Part shown: in pieces, positions 1 through 6,222 of the stretch | Position numbering within the stretch: position 1 is the first letter of the stretch | How the letters are laid out: each line of letters starts with the position of its first letter | Source: an uncultured Bacilli bacterium | GTDB taxonomy: Bacteria > Bacillota_I > Bacilli_A > RF39 > UBA660 | Direction: 5' to 3' | Assembly: GCA_944351315.1 (NCBI GenBank) | Contig: CALVPL010000044.1 | Span: 1-17,894 of the forward strand | DNA length: 17,894 nucleotides | The notes under the pieces: generated by a model | What the model was told of the DNA's origin: nothing | Database searches by the model: none | The model's input: only the letters and a program-made list of their open reading frames with translations | Made by a program: the position numbers and the translations under genes

Positions 1-105
1 TTCTTCATCATGAGTCCATATGACTATTTGATTTTCTTTCTTTTTAGCTAAAACCTTAGCTAAAGCAAGACTAAAAACACCACTACCTAGACAAGTTATT
101 TTCAT
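1..105 (-). CDS. gpsA: Glycerol-3-phosphate dehydrogenase [NAD(P)+], N-terminus only (partial)
   Basis: Only the first 35 codons lie in the window; the gene continues past the left edge. The translation begins MKITCLGSGVFSLALAKVLA, which resembles the Rossmann nucleotide-binding start of GpsA (family pattern GxGxxGxALA), followed by a second beta strand, IVIWTHDEE. GpsA reduces dihydroxyacetone phosphate to sn-glycerol-3-phosphate, the first step of phospholipid synthesis. A GAGGTG ribosome binding site lies 5-6 bases before the ATG. The ATG overlaps the rarA stop (ATGA), so the two genes are probably co-transcribed and translationally coupled. The third glycine of the usual motif appears as Ser. 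With so few residues another NAD-binding dehydrogenase cannot be excluded. Confidence 0.72.
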   Translation of the reverse strand, partial: MKITCLGSGVFSLALAKVLAKKKENQIVIWTHDEE

Positions 106-1301
106 TTTTCACCTCGCATTTCATGCCATAATTTATTTAAATTATCTTCATATTTATTATGACGTGGACGATAATATTTCTTTCCCTTTAAATTAGCTGG
201 TAAATATTCTTGTTTCACATAAGAATTCGGATAATTATGTGGATAAAGATAGGTAGTTGAACTAGTTTTTATATGGTCTGGAACATTGCCAGTACTTCCT
301 TTATGAATGTCATTTAAAGCTTCATCTAAAGCAAGATGTGCACTATTAGATTTAGGGGATAAAGCCATCTCTGCAACAATTGTACCTAAAGGAATGCGGG
401 CTTCAGGAAGACCAACCAATTCACTTGCGTGAATCGCCGCCATAACTTTTGGTCCAATAGAAGGATTAGCAAGGCCAATATCTTCATAAGCAATCACACT
501 CATGCGTCTATAAATACTATCTAAATCCCCAGCTTCAATAAGTCTCGCTAAATAATGTAATGAAGCATCCACATCACTTCCACGAATCGATTTTTGAAAA
601 GCCGACAACACATCATAATGCCCATCTTCATTTTTATCGTGAAAAAAAACTGGTTTGGCTTGAATATTTTTTAAAACTTCTAAAGTAACCACATGATCTG
701 TCGCGGCATAATAGGCAGTTTCTAATAAATTTAAAGCACTCCTTACATCTCCACTAGAAGCAGTAGCAATAAACTTTAAAGCCTCATCATCAATTTCAAT
801 CTCAGGCAAATAATTTAAAGCTCTTTTTAATCCGGTAATAATATTTTCTATAGTTAATTCATGAACTTCAAAAATTTGAACTCGACTACGAATCGCTGGA
901 TTAATTTTATGATAAGGATTCGAAGTAGTTAAGCCAATTAAAAGAATAAGTCCCGATTCAATATGCGGAAGCAATAAATCTTGTTTATCTTTATTCATTC
1001 GATGAATTTCATCAATAATCAAAATCATTTCCCCATGCATTTTAGCTTCTAGAATCGCGACATCAAAATCTTGTTTATTATTAATTGTCGCATTCAAAAA
1101 TTTATAAGGCATATTCATTTCTTTTACAATTGCATTAGCAATCGATGTCTTGCCCGTTCCAGGTCGACCATATAAAATCATAGAACACAAATGTTTACTT
1201 TTTACTAAATTAGATAAAACTTTATTTTCTCCCACCAAATGTTCTTGACCAATAATTTCAGACAATTTTGTTGGTCGCATTTTATTTGCTAGATTTTCCA
1301 T
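102..1301 (-). CDS. rarA: Replication-associated recombination protein RarA/MgsA, AAA+ ATPase
   Basis: A 399-residue AAA+ ATPase of the RarA (MgsA/WRNIP1) family, which acts at stalled replication forks. Visible motifs are Walker A GRPGTGKTS (about 45-53), Walker B IIDEIH (about 95-100), sensor 1 TTSN (about 125-128), a candidate arginine finger in AIRSR (about 136-140), and the C-terminal MgsA-type region with YPHNYPNSYVKQEYLP. Length matches the family (about 400-450). I start at ATG 1301 (MENLANK) rather than the in-frame GTG at 1310, because that GTG lies inside the ribosome binding site GGTGA and only about 2 bases from the predicted transcription start. The gene diverges from xerD and its stop overlaps the gpsA start. 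Function is known from the family. Confidence 0.95.
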   Translation of the reverse strand: MENLANKMRPTKLSEIIGQEHLVGENKVLSNLVKSKHLCSMILYGRPGTGKTSIANAIVKEMNMPYKFLNATINNKQDFDVAILEAKMHGEMILIIDEIHRMNKDKQDLLLPHIESGLILLIGLTTSNPYHKINPAIRSRVQIFEVHELTIENIITGLKRALNYLPEIEIDDEALKFIATASSGDVRSALNLLETAYYAATDHVVTLEVLKNIQAKPVFFHDKNEDGHYDVLSAFQKSIRGSDVDASLHYLARLIEAGDLDSIYRRMSVIAYEDIGLANPSIGPKVMAAIHASELVGLPEARIPLGTIVAEMALSPKSNSAHLALDEALNDIHKGSTGNVPDHIKTSSTTYLYPHNYPNSYVKQEYLPANLKGKKYYRPRHNKYEDNLNKLWHEMRGEK

Positions 1302-1318
1302 ATTCTTCACCAGTTTTA

Positions 1319-1347
1319 ATTATAACAAACAAACTATCGTTTGACAA
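1319..1347 (-). promoter_or_regulatory. sigma-A promoter of rarA-gpsA
   Basis: On the minus strand, TTGTCA (1347-1342), a 17-base spacer and a perfect TATAAT (1324-1319). The predicted transcript start is near 1312, directly at the GGTGA ribosome binding site. The -35 box overlaps that of xerD by five bases. A 5-bp inverted repeat (CAAAC-TATC-GTTTG, 1330-1343) sits in the spacer. Confidence 0.8.
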
Positions 1348-1369
1348 TTTTTCTTCATTTTTATATACT
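1341..1369 (+). promoter_or_regulatory. sigma-A promoter of xerD
   Basis: A consensus -35 TTGACA (1341-1346), a 17-base spacer and TATACT (1364-1369). The ribosome binding site AGGGA (1375-1379) begins five bases after the -10 box and the ATG is at 1384, so the leader is predicted to be only about 8-9 bases long. Confidence 0.82.
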
Positions 1370-1383
1370 TTAATAGGGATACT

Positions 1384-2280
1384 ATGAAAGAAAATAAATT
1401 ACCAGAATATATGCAAAAATATATCGATACTTTACAATATGAAAGAAAATTAAGTAAAAATACCATTCTTTCTTATCAAGACAATTTAAAGACTTTTTGG
1501 GAATATATCGCTCCAAAAGATCCACTAAAAGTAACAAAAGAAGATATCGAAAAATTCTTAAAATTTGAACAAGAAAAAAAAGTTACAACCAAAGCTCATT
1601 ACTTTACTGTATTGCAAAACTTTTACCTTTTTTGTCTAGAAGAAGGATATACTAAAATAAATCCATGTGAAACGATTCATATGCCTAAATTACCCGATAA
1701 ATTACCGAATTATTTAACTTATGAAGAAGTTGACCGTCTATTAGATATGCCCTTAAAAACTGATTATGATTATCGTACTAAAGCCATGTTAGAACTTTTA
1801 TACGCAACGGGTATGCGCGTAAGTGAACTCCTATCCTTACGTTTTTCCAATATTGATTTAGAAAATACAATTGTTCGAGTAGAAGGAAAAGGAAGTAAAG
1901 AAAGAATCATTCCTTTTAACGATACCAGCAAAAAATATTTAGAATTATATCTAAATTTCTATCGGCCAAAACTTATAAAACCAGGCAAAAACTATGAAGA
2001 ACTTTTCTTAAACAATCGCGGAACACCAATGACAAGACAAGGTCTATTTAAATTATTAAAACAACTATGTAAAGAACTAGGAATTAAAAAAAATGTAAGT
2101 CCTCATATTTTAAGACATTCTTTTGCAACCCATCTATTAAACGCGGGGGCAGATCTACGAGTCATTCAAGAATTTCTCGGTCATAGCAGCATATCAACTA
2201 CCCAAATATACACTCATGTTTCCAAAGAACATATAAAAGCGGAATATACAGAAAGTCATCCACGTAGTAAAAAAGAATGA
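1384..2280 (+). CDS. xerD: Tyrosine recombinase, XerC/XerD family
   Basis: A 298-residue tyrosine recombinase, the normal length for chromosome-dimer-resolving XerC/XerD proteins acting at dif. The N-terminal SAM-like core-binding domain covers about residues 8-90 and the catalytic domain about 110-290. All catalytic residues can be placed: R145 (ATGMR), K169 (EGKG), H241 and R244 (HILRHSF), H267 (LGHSS) and the nucleophile Y276 (TQIYTHV). It has its own strong promoter, diverges from rarA, and ends on a hairpin terminator. No att-like repeats or phage genes flank it, which favours a housekeeping Xer over an integrase. Whether it is the XerC or XerD partner cannot be decided here; the symbol is the best guess. 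Confidence 0.88.
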   Translation: MKENKLPEYMQKYIDTLQYERKLSKNTILSYQDNLKTFWEYIAPKDPLKVTKEDIEKFLKFEQEKKVTTKAHYFTVLQNFYLFCLEEGYTKINPCETIHMPKLPDKLPNYLTYEEVDRLLDMPLKTDYDYRTKAMLELLYATGMRVSELLSLRFSNIDLENTIVRVEGKGSKERIIPFNDTSKKYLELYLNFYRPKLIKPGKNYEELFLNNRGTPMTRQGLFKLLKQLCKELGIKKNVSPHILRHSFATHLLNAGADLRVIQEFLGHSSISTTQIYTHVSKEHIKAEYTESHPRSKKE

Positions 2281-2303
2281 TAAACAAGCCATCATTCTTT
2301 TTT
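2269..2303. terminator. Bidirectional intrinsic terminator between xerD and the 34-residue ORF
   Basis: A 13-bp stem (2269-2281 with 2291-2303, core AAAGAATGAT/ATCATTCTTT) with a 9-base loop. It has a T-run on the plus strand and an A-run on the other side, so it can end transcripts from both convergent genes. The xerD stop codon is inside the left arm. Confidence 0.8.
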
Positions 2304-2309
2304 ATTTTA

Positions 2310-2414
2310 CTAACAATTTCTGTTTTCACGTTGTTCTTCTTTTCTAGAATTTTGACGATTTTGATTTTTTCTAGAATTTGAACGATTTTGTCTTTGATTA
2401 TTATTCTTTTTCAT
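2310..2414 (-). CDS. Small basic Asn/Gln/Arg-rich protein, 34 residues (hypothetical)
   Basis: A 34-codon ORF starting MKKNNNQRQNR and ending RNC, composed almost entirely of Asn, Gln, Arg, Lys, Ser and Glu, with no hydrophobic residue after Met1. A nine-residue unit is repeated in tandem (QNRSNSRKN then QNRQNSRKE), and the DNA beneath it is duplicated too, with a period of 27 bases. A strong ribosome binding site GGGAGGT (2431-2425) lies 10 bases before the ATG, and the convergent terminator follows the stop. I do not recognise a family. The size, composition and presence of sporulation genes nearby make a spore-associated small protein conceivable, but this is speculation. The good ribosome binding site and terminator are the main reasons to think it is real. 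Confidence 0.6.
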   Translation of the reverse strand: MKKNNNQRQNRSNSRKNQNRQNSRKEEQRENRNC

Positions 2415-2436
2415 AATCTTTTTTACCTCCCACTAG

Positions 2437-2443
2437 TATTATG
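2437..2443 (-). promoter_or_regulatory. Possible -10 element upstream of the 34-residue ORF
   Basis: CATAATA on the minus strand, ending five bases before the GGGAGGT ribosome binding site. It fits both a sigma-A -10 (CATAAT, five of six) and the sigma-G form CATnnTA. No good -35 at the expected distance was found: TTGAGT is 20 bases upstream of CATAAT, too far for sigma-A. Confidence 0.3.
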
Positions 2444-2484
2444 GCTAAGGAAAAAAATATCATACTCAAATTTTTTTGTTTTAT

Positions 2485-2513
2485 TTGCCAATGTTTGGTA
2501 TTTCGTGTAAAAT
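2485..2513 (+). promoter_or_regulatory. sigma-A promoter of the 346-residue gene and zupT-like gene
   Basis: TTGCCA (2485-2490), 17 bases, TAAAAT (2508-2513). An imperfect dyad TGCCAA-TGT-TTGGTA (2486-2500, one mismatch) overlaps the -35 box. The ribosome binding site AGGTGA starts at 2521, seven bases after the -10. Confidence 0.72.
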
Positions 2514-2531
2514 AGGATATAGGTGAACCAA

Positions 2532-3572
2532 ATGAAAAAATATTGTTTAATGGCAGCTAAAAACGGTAAAGCTTATTTACTTAAAATGCCAATTCAAATA
2601 GAAAATGAAGTTGTTTTAGTAGATTTAATGGAAGATATTAGTTATATAGATGCTTTATTTACAATGTATTATTCCAAAAAAGAAGCCATAGAAATTTTAA
2701 AAGAATGCAATCCCACTTTTTTTAAGGATATAACCTCCACAGATCATTTAGATTTATTTATTGCTCGTCCAACTTATAATCAAAAGAATCATCACCACAG
2801 AATTCGCTTTTATGAATGTCTTTTTAAAGATTCTTCTAATTTGCGTTCTTATCCAAAAATAGTAAATTTTCTTCAGAATTTTGCTTTTGAAAGAGAAAAA
2901 AAAGTAGAAAATCAAGTATCCATTAAATTAGATCGCAGTAAAGAACTCACTGAATTTATCAATTTGCTTTTGTCTTTAACTATGAGCAATCCAGAAGCCA
3001 AAAAAACTCTGACAAGAAAAGAAAGCATATTAAATTCAGAAACCAAGAAAAAAATTCGTGAATACTATAATTATTCAGATCGCCTCGTTTATAATGAATT
3101 ATATCAACAAATGTTATCTTATAAAGAACTCCGTGGTTTTTGTTTAGAATATATTGAATACAACAAACAACCAAAAAGAAATTTTAAAGACTTAAATGCC
3201 GATCGACGAAGATATTTATATCCAAGTAATATTTTTGGTTTTACCTATAATTTTGAACTGAGATTAGATGAACTAAATTTTATTCCTATGAATTACGTTC
3301 CGCCACTTACCGCGGAAGAAGAAAAAGCAATATTAGAAGAAAAAATAGAAAGATATATCAACCAAATTCCTTTTTCAAATAGCGAAATGCAAGAATACTA
3401 TGAACAGGGAGGAATTCCTTGTATTTTTGAGAATATGGATGCCAATGAAATTTATGGCTGCTTAACCGACGAAGATAAAGTAAAATTAAAATTAATAAGC
3501 ATTCAAGAATATCAAAAGAAAAATTATTTAAAAGTAAAAGAGTATTTTACAAGTCAACGACATAAAATTTAA
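2532..3572 (+). CDS. Uncharacterised 346-residue cytoplasmic protein
   Basis: I do not recognise this protein. It has no signal peptide, membrane segment or nucleotide-binding motif that I can see, and is rich in Lys, Glu, Tyr and Asn. A short histidine cluster (NHHHR) occurs near residue 85, and a charged helix-like stretch (EEEKAILEEKIERYI) near residues 265-280. The start is ATG 2532 (MKKYCLMAAK); the in-frame GTG at 2523 is part of the AGGTGA ribosome binding site and is therefore unlikely to be used. The ZIP transporter gene begins 11 bases after its stop without a terminator, so the two are probably one transcript. That pairing does not prove a metal-related role. Codon use looks like that of its neighbours. 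Confidence 0.85.
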   Translation: MKKYCLMAAKNGKAYLLKMPIQIENEVVLVDLMEDISYIDALFTMYYSKKEAIEILKECNPTFFKDITSTDHLDLFIARPTYNQKNHHHRIRFYECLFKDSSNLRSYPKIVNFLQNFAFEREKKVENQVSIKLDRSKELTEFINLLLSLTMSNPEAKKTLTRKESILNSETKKKIREYYNYSDRLVYNELYQQMLSYKELRGFCLEYIEYNKQPKRNFKDLNADRRRYLYPSNIFGFTYNFELRLDELNFIPMNYVPPLTAEEEKAILEEKIERYINQIPFSNSEMQEYYEQGGIPCIFENMDANEIYGCLTDEDKVKLKLISIQEYQKKNYLKVKEYFTSQRHKI

Positions 3573-3583
3573 TAGGTGATTTT

Positions 3584-4336
3584 ATGTCTTTTTTCATGCC
3601 TTTAATAATTTCTTCCGTTGCAGGCCTTTCAACAATTCTAGGATCCATCGTCATCTTTTTTAAATGGAAAAGAGAAAATATCAACAAATTCATTACATTT
3701 TGTTTAAGTTTATCTTTAATAATCATGATCGGGATTTCCATCACTGAATTAATTCCAGAAGCAAGTTATTCCATTTTAGTAAATTTTAAACTCGCCAAAG
3801 GATTACTTATCTCAATGCTTGTTTTTTTAGTAGGTGTTTTAAGTGTTTATTTTTTAAACAAAAAAATAGAGAAGAGTAGTAGTACCGATTTAGATTTATA
3901 TCGCTTAGGCATTCTTTCTATGCTCGCTTTAATGCTTCATAATCTTCCCGAAGGAATTGTAACTTTTTTAAGTAGTTATCAGAATATGGAATTAGGTCTT
4001 AAAATCAGCATGGCAATCATGCTTCATAATATCCCGGAAGGCATAAGTATAGCCGTGCCAATTTATTATGCAACCGGATCAAAAAAAGAAGCCGTGAAAA
4101 AAACTTTCCTATCTGGTTTAGCTGAACCCCTAGGAGCCATTTTAGCCTTCTTATTTTTAAGAAATTTTATCACAGATACAATGATTGGTCTCATTTTGTT
4201 ATTTGTAGCCGGCCTTATGATCACATTAGCGATTCATGAACTTTTACCAAAAGCCTTAACTTATCATGAAAATAAGTATATTGTATTAGGATTTATAGTT
4301 GGTATACTTCTACTATTTATAAACCATTTTATATAG
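3584..4336 (+). CDS. ZIP-family divalent metal transporter (ZupT-like)
   Basis: A 250-residue integral membrane protein with the ZIP-family layout of about eight membrane helices and both termini near membrane segments. The metal-binding helices carry HNLPEG (119-124) and HNIPEG (148-153), the paired His/Asn/Glu motifs of ZIP transport sites. ELIPEA in an early helix, SGLAEP (about 177-182) and HELLP (about 218-222) are also family signatures. It is expected to import Zn2+ or other divalent cations such as Fe2+ or Mn2+; substrate cannot be read from sequence. The ribosome binding site AGGTGA precedes the ATG by five bases. It is the second gene after the 346-residue protein. The loop after helix 3 (residues 92-105) is short and lacks the histidine-rich stretch of many ZIPs. 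Confidence 0.92.
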   Translation: MSFFMPLIISSVAGLSTILGSIVIFFKWKRENINKFITFCLSLSLIIMIGISITELIPEASYSILVNFKLAKGLLISMLVFLVGVLSVYFLNKKIEKSSSTDLDLYRLGILSMLALMLHNLPEGIVTFLSSYQNMELGLKISMAIMLHNIPEGISIAVPIYYATGSKKEAVKKTFLSGLAEPLGAILAFLFLRNFITDTMIGLILLFVAGLMITLAIHELLPKALTYHENKYIVLGFIVGILLLFINHFI

Positions 4337-4368
4337 AAAGGGTAGGGAAGATGCTCTTGTGCTTTCTA
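4334..4368 (+). repeat. Inverted repeat after the ZIP gene
   Basis: TAGAAAG (4334-4340) pairs perfectly with CTTTCTA (4362-4368), and inside it AAGA (4348-4351) pairs with TCTT (4355-4358). There is no T-run, so it is not a clear terminator. It overlaps the -35 region of the next promoter. Confidence 0.4.
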
Positions 4369-4385
4369 AGTTCATAGTTTATAAT
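4357..4385 (+). promoter_or_regulatory. Promoter of the 62-residue ORF
   Basis: TTGTGC (4357-4362), 17 bases, perfect TATAAT (4380-4385). Predicted start is near 4392, which excludes the upstream in-frame GTG at 4359 as a translation start. Confidence 0.6.
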
Positions 4386-4409
4386 ACGGTACATGAAAAG
4401 AGGAAAAAT

Positions 4410-4598
4410 ATGGCCAAAAAAAGTAAAATCGAATTTGAACGAGGAAGGATATATTATATCATTGATTACATCTTAAGAGAATACAATAAAAATTTTCGCA
4501 AAGAATTTGTTACTAATGAATTTAAAGATCGGGAAGCACTATTTGAAGTTTTAAAAGAGCTAAATGAGTGTAAAAAAAAAAGAGAGCAAAAAACATAA
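4410..4598 (+). CDS. Hypothetical 62-residue charged protein (possible N-terminal part of a split gene)
   Basis: Starts MAKKSKIEFE at ATG 4410, with a clear AGAGG ribosome binding site (4399-4403) six bases upstream and its own promoter. The product is highly charged and mostly helix-like, with Tyr-rich YYIIDYILREY near residues 15-25 and a Lys/Glu tail. No family is recognised. The reading frame continues open beyond the TAA at 4596-4598 directly into the 66-residue ORF at 4653, so this may be the first half of one gene broken by a nonsense change. It could instead be a complete small protein. Confidence 0.55.
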   Translation: MAKKSKIEFERGRIYYIIDYILREYNKNFRKEFVTNEFKDREALFEVLKELNECKKKREQKT

Positions 4599-4652
4599 AA
4601 TAAATTCGAAAAAAACACAAAATTCGTCTTATCAAATGCAGAAATACGTTAT

Positions 4653-4853
4653 ATGAGAAATATTTACAATGATTACAATCAATATGAAATAAACACCCGA
4701 TACAGCATATTTAATACAGCATTATCAATTTTTGCATTATTAGTTAGTATACTTTTGTCTCTAATAAGTAATATTGAAAATATCCTTTTTATATCAGTTC
4801 TGATGGCTATATTGGGCATAATTTTAAATAAACTAATTCATGATTTGTTTTAA
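4653..4853 (+). CDS. Hypothetical two-helix membrane peptide, 66 residues (possible C-terminal part of a split gene)
   Basis: A Tyr/Asn-rich N-terminal 20 residues is followed by two hydrophobic segments (about residues 21-39 and 44-61). The ATG at 4653 has no Shine-Dalgarno sequence. The frame is the same as that of the 62-residue ORF upstream and stays open for 18 codons before this ATG, back to the TAA at 4596. The lack of a start signal suggests it was translated as the continuation of that ORF. Together they would give a protein of about 147 residues, with a cytoplasmic charged half and two C-terminal membrane helices. No family recognised. Confidence 0.4.
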   Translation: MRNIYNDYNQYEINTRYSIFNTALSIFALLVSILLSLISNIENILFISVLMAILGIILNKLIHDLF

Positions 4854-4867
4854 CAAAAAGAACACGG

Positions 4868-4896
4868 TTTACATAACGTACATTATGCTATTTATA
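4868..4896 (+). promoter_or_regulatory. Isolated promoter-like site with operator-like dyad
   Basis: TTTACA (4868-4873), 17 bases, TTTATA (4891-4896). Between the boxes is the near-palindrome CATAACGTACATTATG (4872-4887, one mismatched pair). No ORF follows, so if active it would make a non-coding transcript through the repeat region. Confidence 0.35.
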
Positions 4897-5066
4897 TAAA
4901 AACTTTAAAAAGACTGAATCTTTCAGCAATTTAACCGATTATTTATATCTATTTATTCTATTGTTTTCAATGTAAATATAAAGATTCTAATAAATATAAA
5001 GATATGATTTTAAATAAAATTTTTTAATAAAACAAATTCCAAATTTTTAAATAAATTTATATTTTC

Positions 5067-5242
5067 TAATTTGCATCGAAATTTATGAAACTGAATAATT
5101 ATTCATTTAATTCAATAAAAAATCCTTTCATAATTTGCATTGAATTTCATTAAGCTGAATAATTGATCACATGAATACAATTGCTAATTTGCATCGAGTT
5201 ATACTAAAACGTATAATTATTCATCTAAAGTGCAAATAAATA
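5067..5242. repeat. Diverged direct repeats, four copies
   Basis: Copies begin at 5067 (TAATTTGCATCG), 5131 (TAATTTGCATTG), 5185 (TAATTTGCATCG) and 5231 (TATTTTGCAGCG), spaced 64, 54 and 46 bases. The first three continue with similar sequence, including CTGAATAATT or GTATAATTAT and then an ATTCAT- or ATGAAT-like block. The first copy contains the 12-base palindrome GAATAATTATTC. The function is unknown. Confidence 0.6.
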
Positions 5243-5283
5243 TTTTGCAGCGAAATAAAATTAAATGAAGAAGTATACATCCC

Positions 5284-5339
5284 GTTGCAACAACTCACTC
5301 CCCCTATTTTTCAAAAATTTAGAAGAGGGGACTTGCAAG
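5284..5339. repeat. Long inverted repeat / possible structured RNA
   Basis: GTTGCAAC (5284-5291) and CTTGCAAG (5332-5339) can pair through TTGCAA. Inside, CCCC (5301-5304) pairs with GGGG (5327-5330), and an inner ATTTT/AAAAT hairpin lies at the tip. Neither strand has a T-run directly after it. This is the only G/C-rich patch in the gene-free stretch. Confidence 0.45.
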
Positions 5340-5366
5340 AAAAAAAGCACTAGAATTCTAGTACTT
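5340..5366 (-). terminator. Intrinsic terminator of the HTH regulator gene
   Basis: On the minus strand, AAGTACTAG-AATT-CTAGTGCTT (9-bp stem with one G-T pair, 4-base loop) followed by seven T. The stem overlaps the stop codon. Confidence 0.82.
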
Positions 5367-6156
5367 ATTCATTACCAATCATCGAACCACGTGATTCAAT
5401 TTCCGCAATTTTTTCAAAAACTTCTTCAGCATTATTGACATTAATTTCTGTATAACCAAGTTCTTTTAGAGCTTGAATTCGAACCGTATTTAATTGTTGA
5501 GTTCGACTTAATTTTTCTTCATTTTTTTTCTCAATTTCTTGAACAAAACGACGATGAGACTCAGCTAATTTACTACGTGAAGCTCCCCCATTATTGTAAA
5601 GCGTTAGGGCAGAGTACAAAATACCTTCAAAAATAAATTGCTTGTCTTCATTAAACTTAAATTCATCTGGCTTAGTAAAACCTGTAATCTTAGACATATA
5701 TCCAAAAATATATTTAATTTCTGGAACATTACTCATAGATTGCAACATATGGAATAAATAAAGAAAAGCATAATAATTTTCTTCTCTCTTCCCCTCTTCT
5801 CCTAATTTTTCTTTAAGAAGGTTGACAATATCCGTTAAAAGAACTTGAGATTCTTTAGTTAAGTTTTTAAGATCAAGATAACTTTCCATGTCATTTGAAT
5901 TCTTCATACTTTGATTCAATCGATTTTCAACACTCATCAAATAATCGGTAGTAACATTAATTTTATCTAAAGTTTTTTCAGAATCATCTGAAATATCTAA
6001 TAATTTATATAAAAGAATTTTTTTCTCTTTTGGCCATTTATTAATATCATCCAATTCCAAATAGTTGTATACCATTTGTCTTGAAACACCTAAGTATTTA
6101 GCCAATCGAACCTTTGATATTCCTAATTCTTGTAATAATTCATTTAATTTATTCAT
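5365..6156 (-). CDS. Helix-turn-helix transcriptional regulator, 263 residues
   Basis: Residues 1-35 form an XRE/Cro-like helix-turn-helix (MNKLNELLQELGISKVRLAK, then YLGVSRQMVYNYL), so DNA binding is likely. The remaining 210 residues are helix-rich without membrane segments. A hydrophobic patch near 120-150 (YYAFLYLFHML) may be a ligand or dimerisation domain, and I do not recognise it. The start is ATG 6156, which has AGTAGG eight bases upstream; the ATG at 6162 is one base from that site and less likely. Its promoter carries an inverted repeat over the -35 box, suggesting self-repression. It lies downstream of mnmA with no terminator between, and next to the repeat-rich accessory stretch. 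Targets beyond its own promoter cannot be named. Confidence 0.85.
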   Translation of the reverse strand: MNKLNELLQELGISKVRLAKYLGVSRQMVYNYLELDDINKWPKEKKILLYKLLDISDDSEKTLDKINVTTDYLMSVENRLNQSMKNSNDMESYLDLKNLTKESQVLLTDIVNLLKEKLGEEGKREENYYAFLYLFHMLQSMSNVPEIKYIFGYMSKITGFTKPDEFKFNEDKQFIFEGILYSALTLYNNGGASRSKLAESHRRFVQEIEKKNEEKLSRTQQLNTVRIQALKELGYTEINVNNAEEVFEKIAEIESRGSMIGNE

Positions 6157-6190
6157 TTTCATGCCTACTCTCTTTAATATTTACATTATA

Positions 6191-6219
6191 ATTATATCCA
6201 CTTAACATTTTTGTGTCAA
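6191..6219 (-). promoter_or_regulatory. sigma-A promoter of the HTH regulator
   Basis: Minus strand TTGACA (6219-6214), 17 bases, TATAAT (6196-6191); both boxes are perfect consensus. A second overlapping TATAAT lies seven bases downstream. Predicted start is near 6184. Confidence 0.85.
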
Positions 6220-6222
6220 GTG
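6199..6222. promoter_or_regulatory. Candidate operator of the HTH regulator
   Basis: Inverted repeat CACTTAACA (6199-6207) / TGTCAAGTG (6214-6222), eight of nine positions paired, spacer TTTTTG. It covers the -35 box and half the spacer of a perfect-consensus promoter, the expected place for a repressor site. Confidence 0.6.

Larger units (their letters stand above)
4854..5339. other. Gene-free AT-rich stretch with repeats
   Basis: No credible coding region on either strand. It contains a promoter-like site with an internal dyad (4868-4896), an 18-base-period duplication of TAAATATAAAGAT (4973-4985 and 4991-5003), four diverged repeats headed by TAATTTGCATCG (5067-5242), and a long inverted repeat (5284-5339). 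It is the only gene-free stretch over 300 bases in the window. Confidence 0.7.

Noticed and set aside
1384..2280. xerD-like gene as a phage or element integrase
   Set aside because: Length and motifs are those of a housekeeping Xer, and no phage genes, tRNA target or att repeats flank it.
2980..3744. Open frames on the minus strand (2980-3174 and 3547-3744)
   Set aside because: They lie wholly opposite the 346-residue gene and ZIP gene, have no ribosome binding site, and mirror their coding bias.
4334..4368. Terminator after the ZIP gene
   Set aside because: The hairpin has no T-run and overlaps the next promoter; kept only as an inverted repeat.
5067..5242. CRISPR array
   Set aside because: Repeats are diverged, spacing is uneven (64/54/46), there are no unique spacers of equal length and no cas genes.
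5340..5366. ACTAGAATTCTAGT palindrome as a regulatory operator
   Set aside because: It overlaps the stop of the HTH gene and is followed by a T-run on that strand, so it is a terminator.
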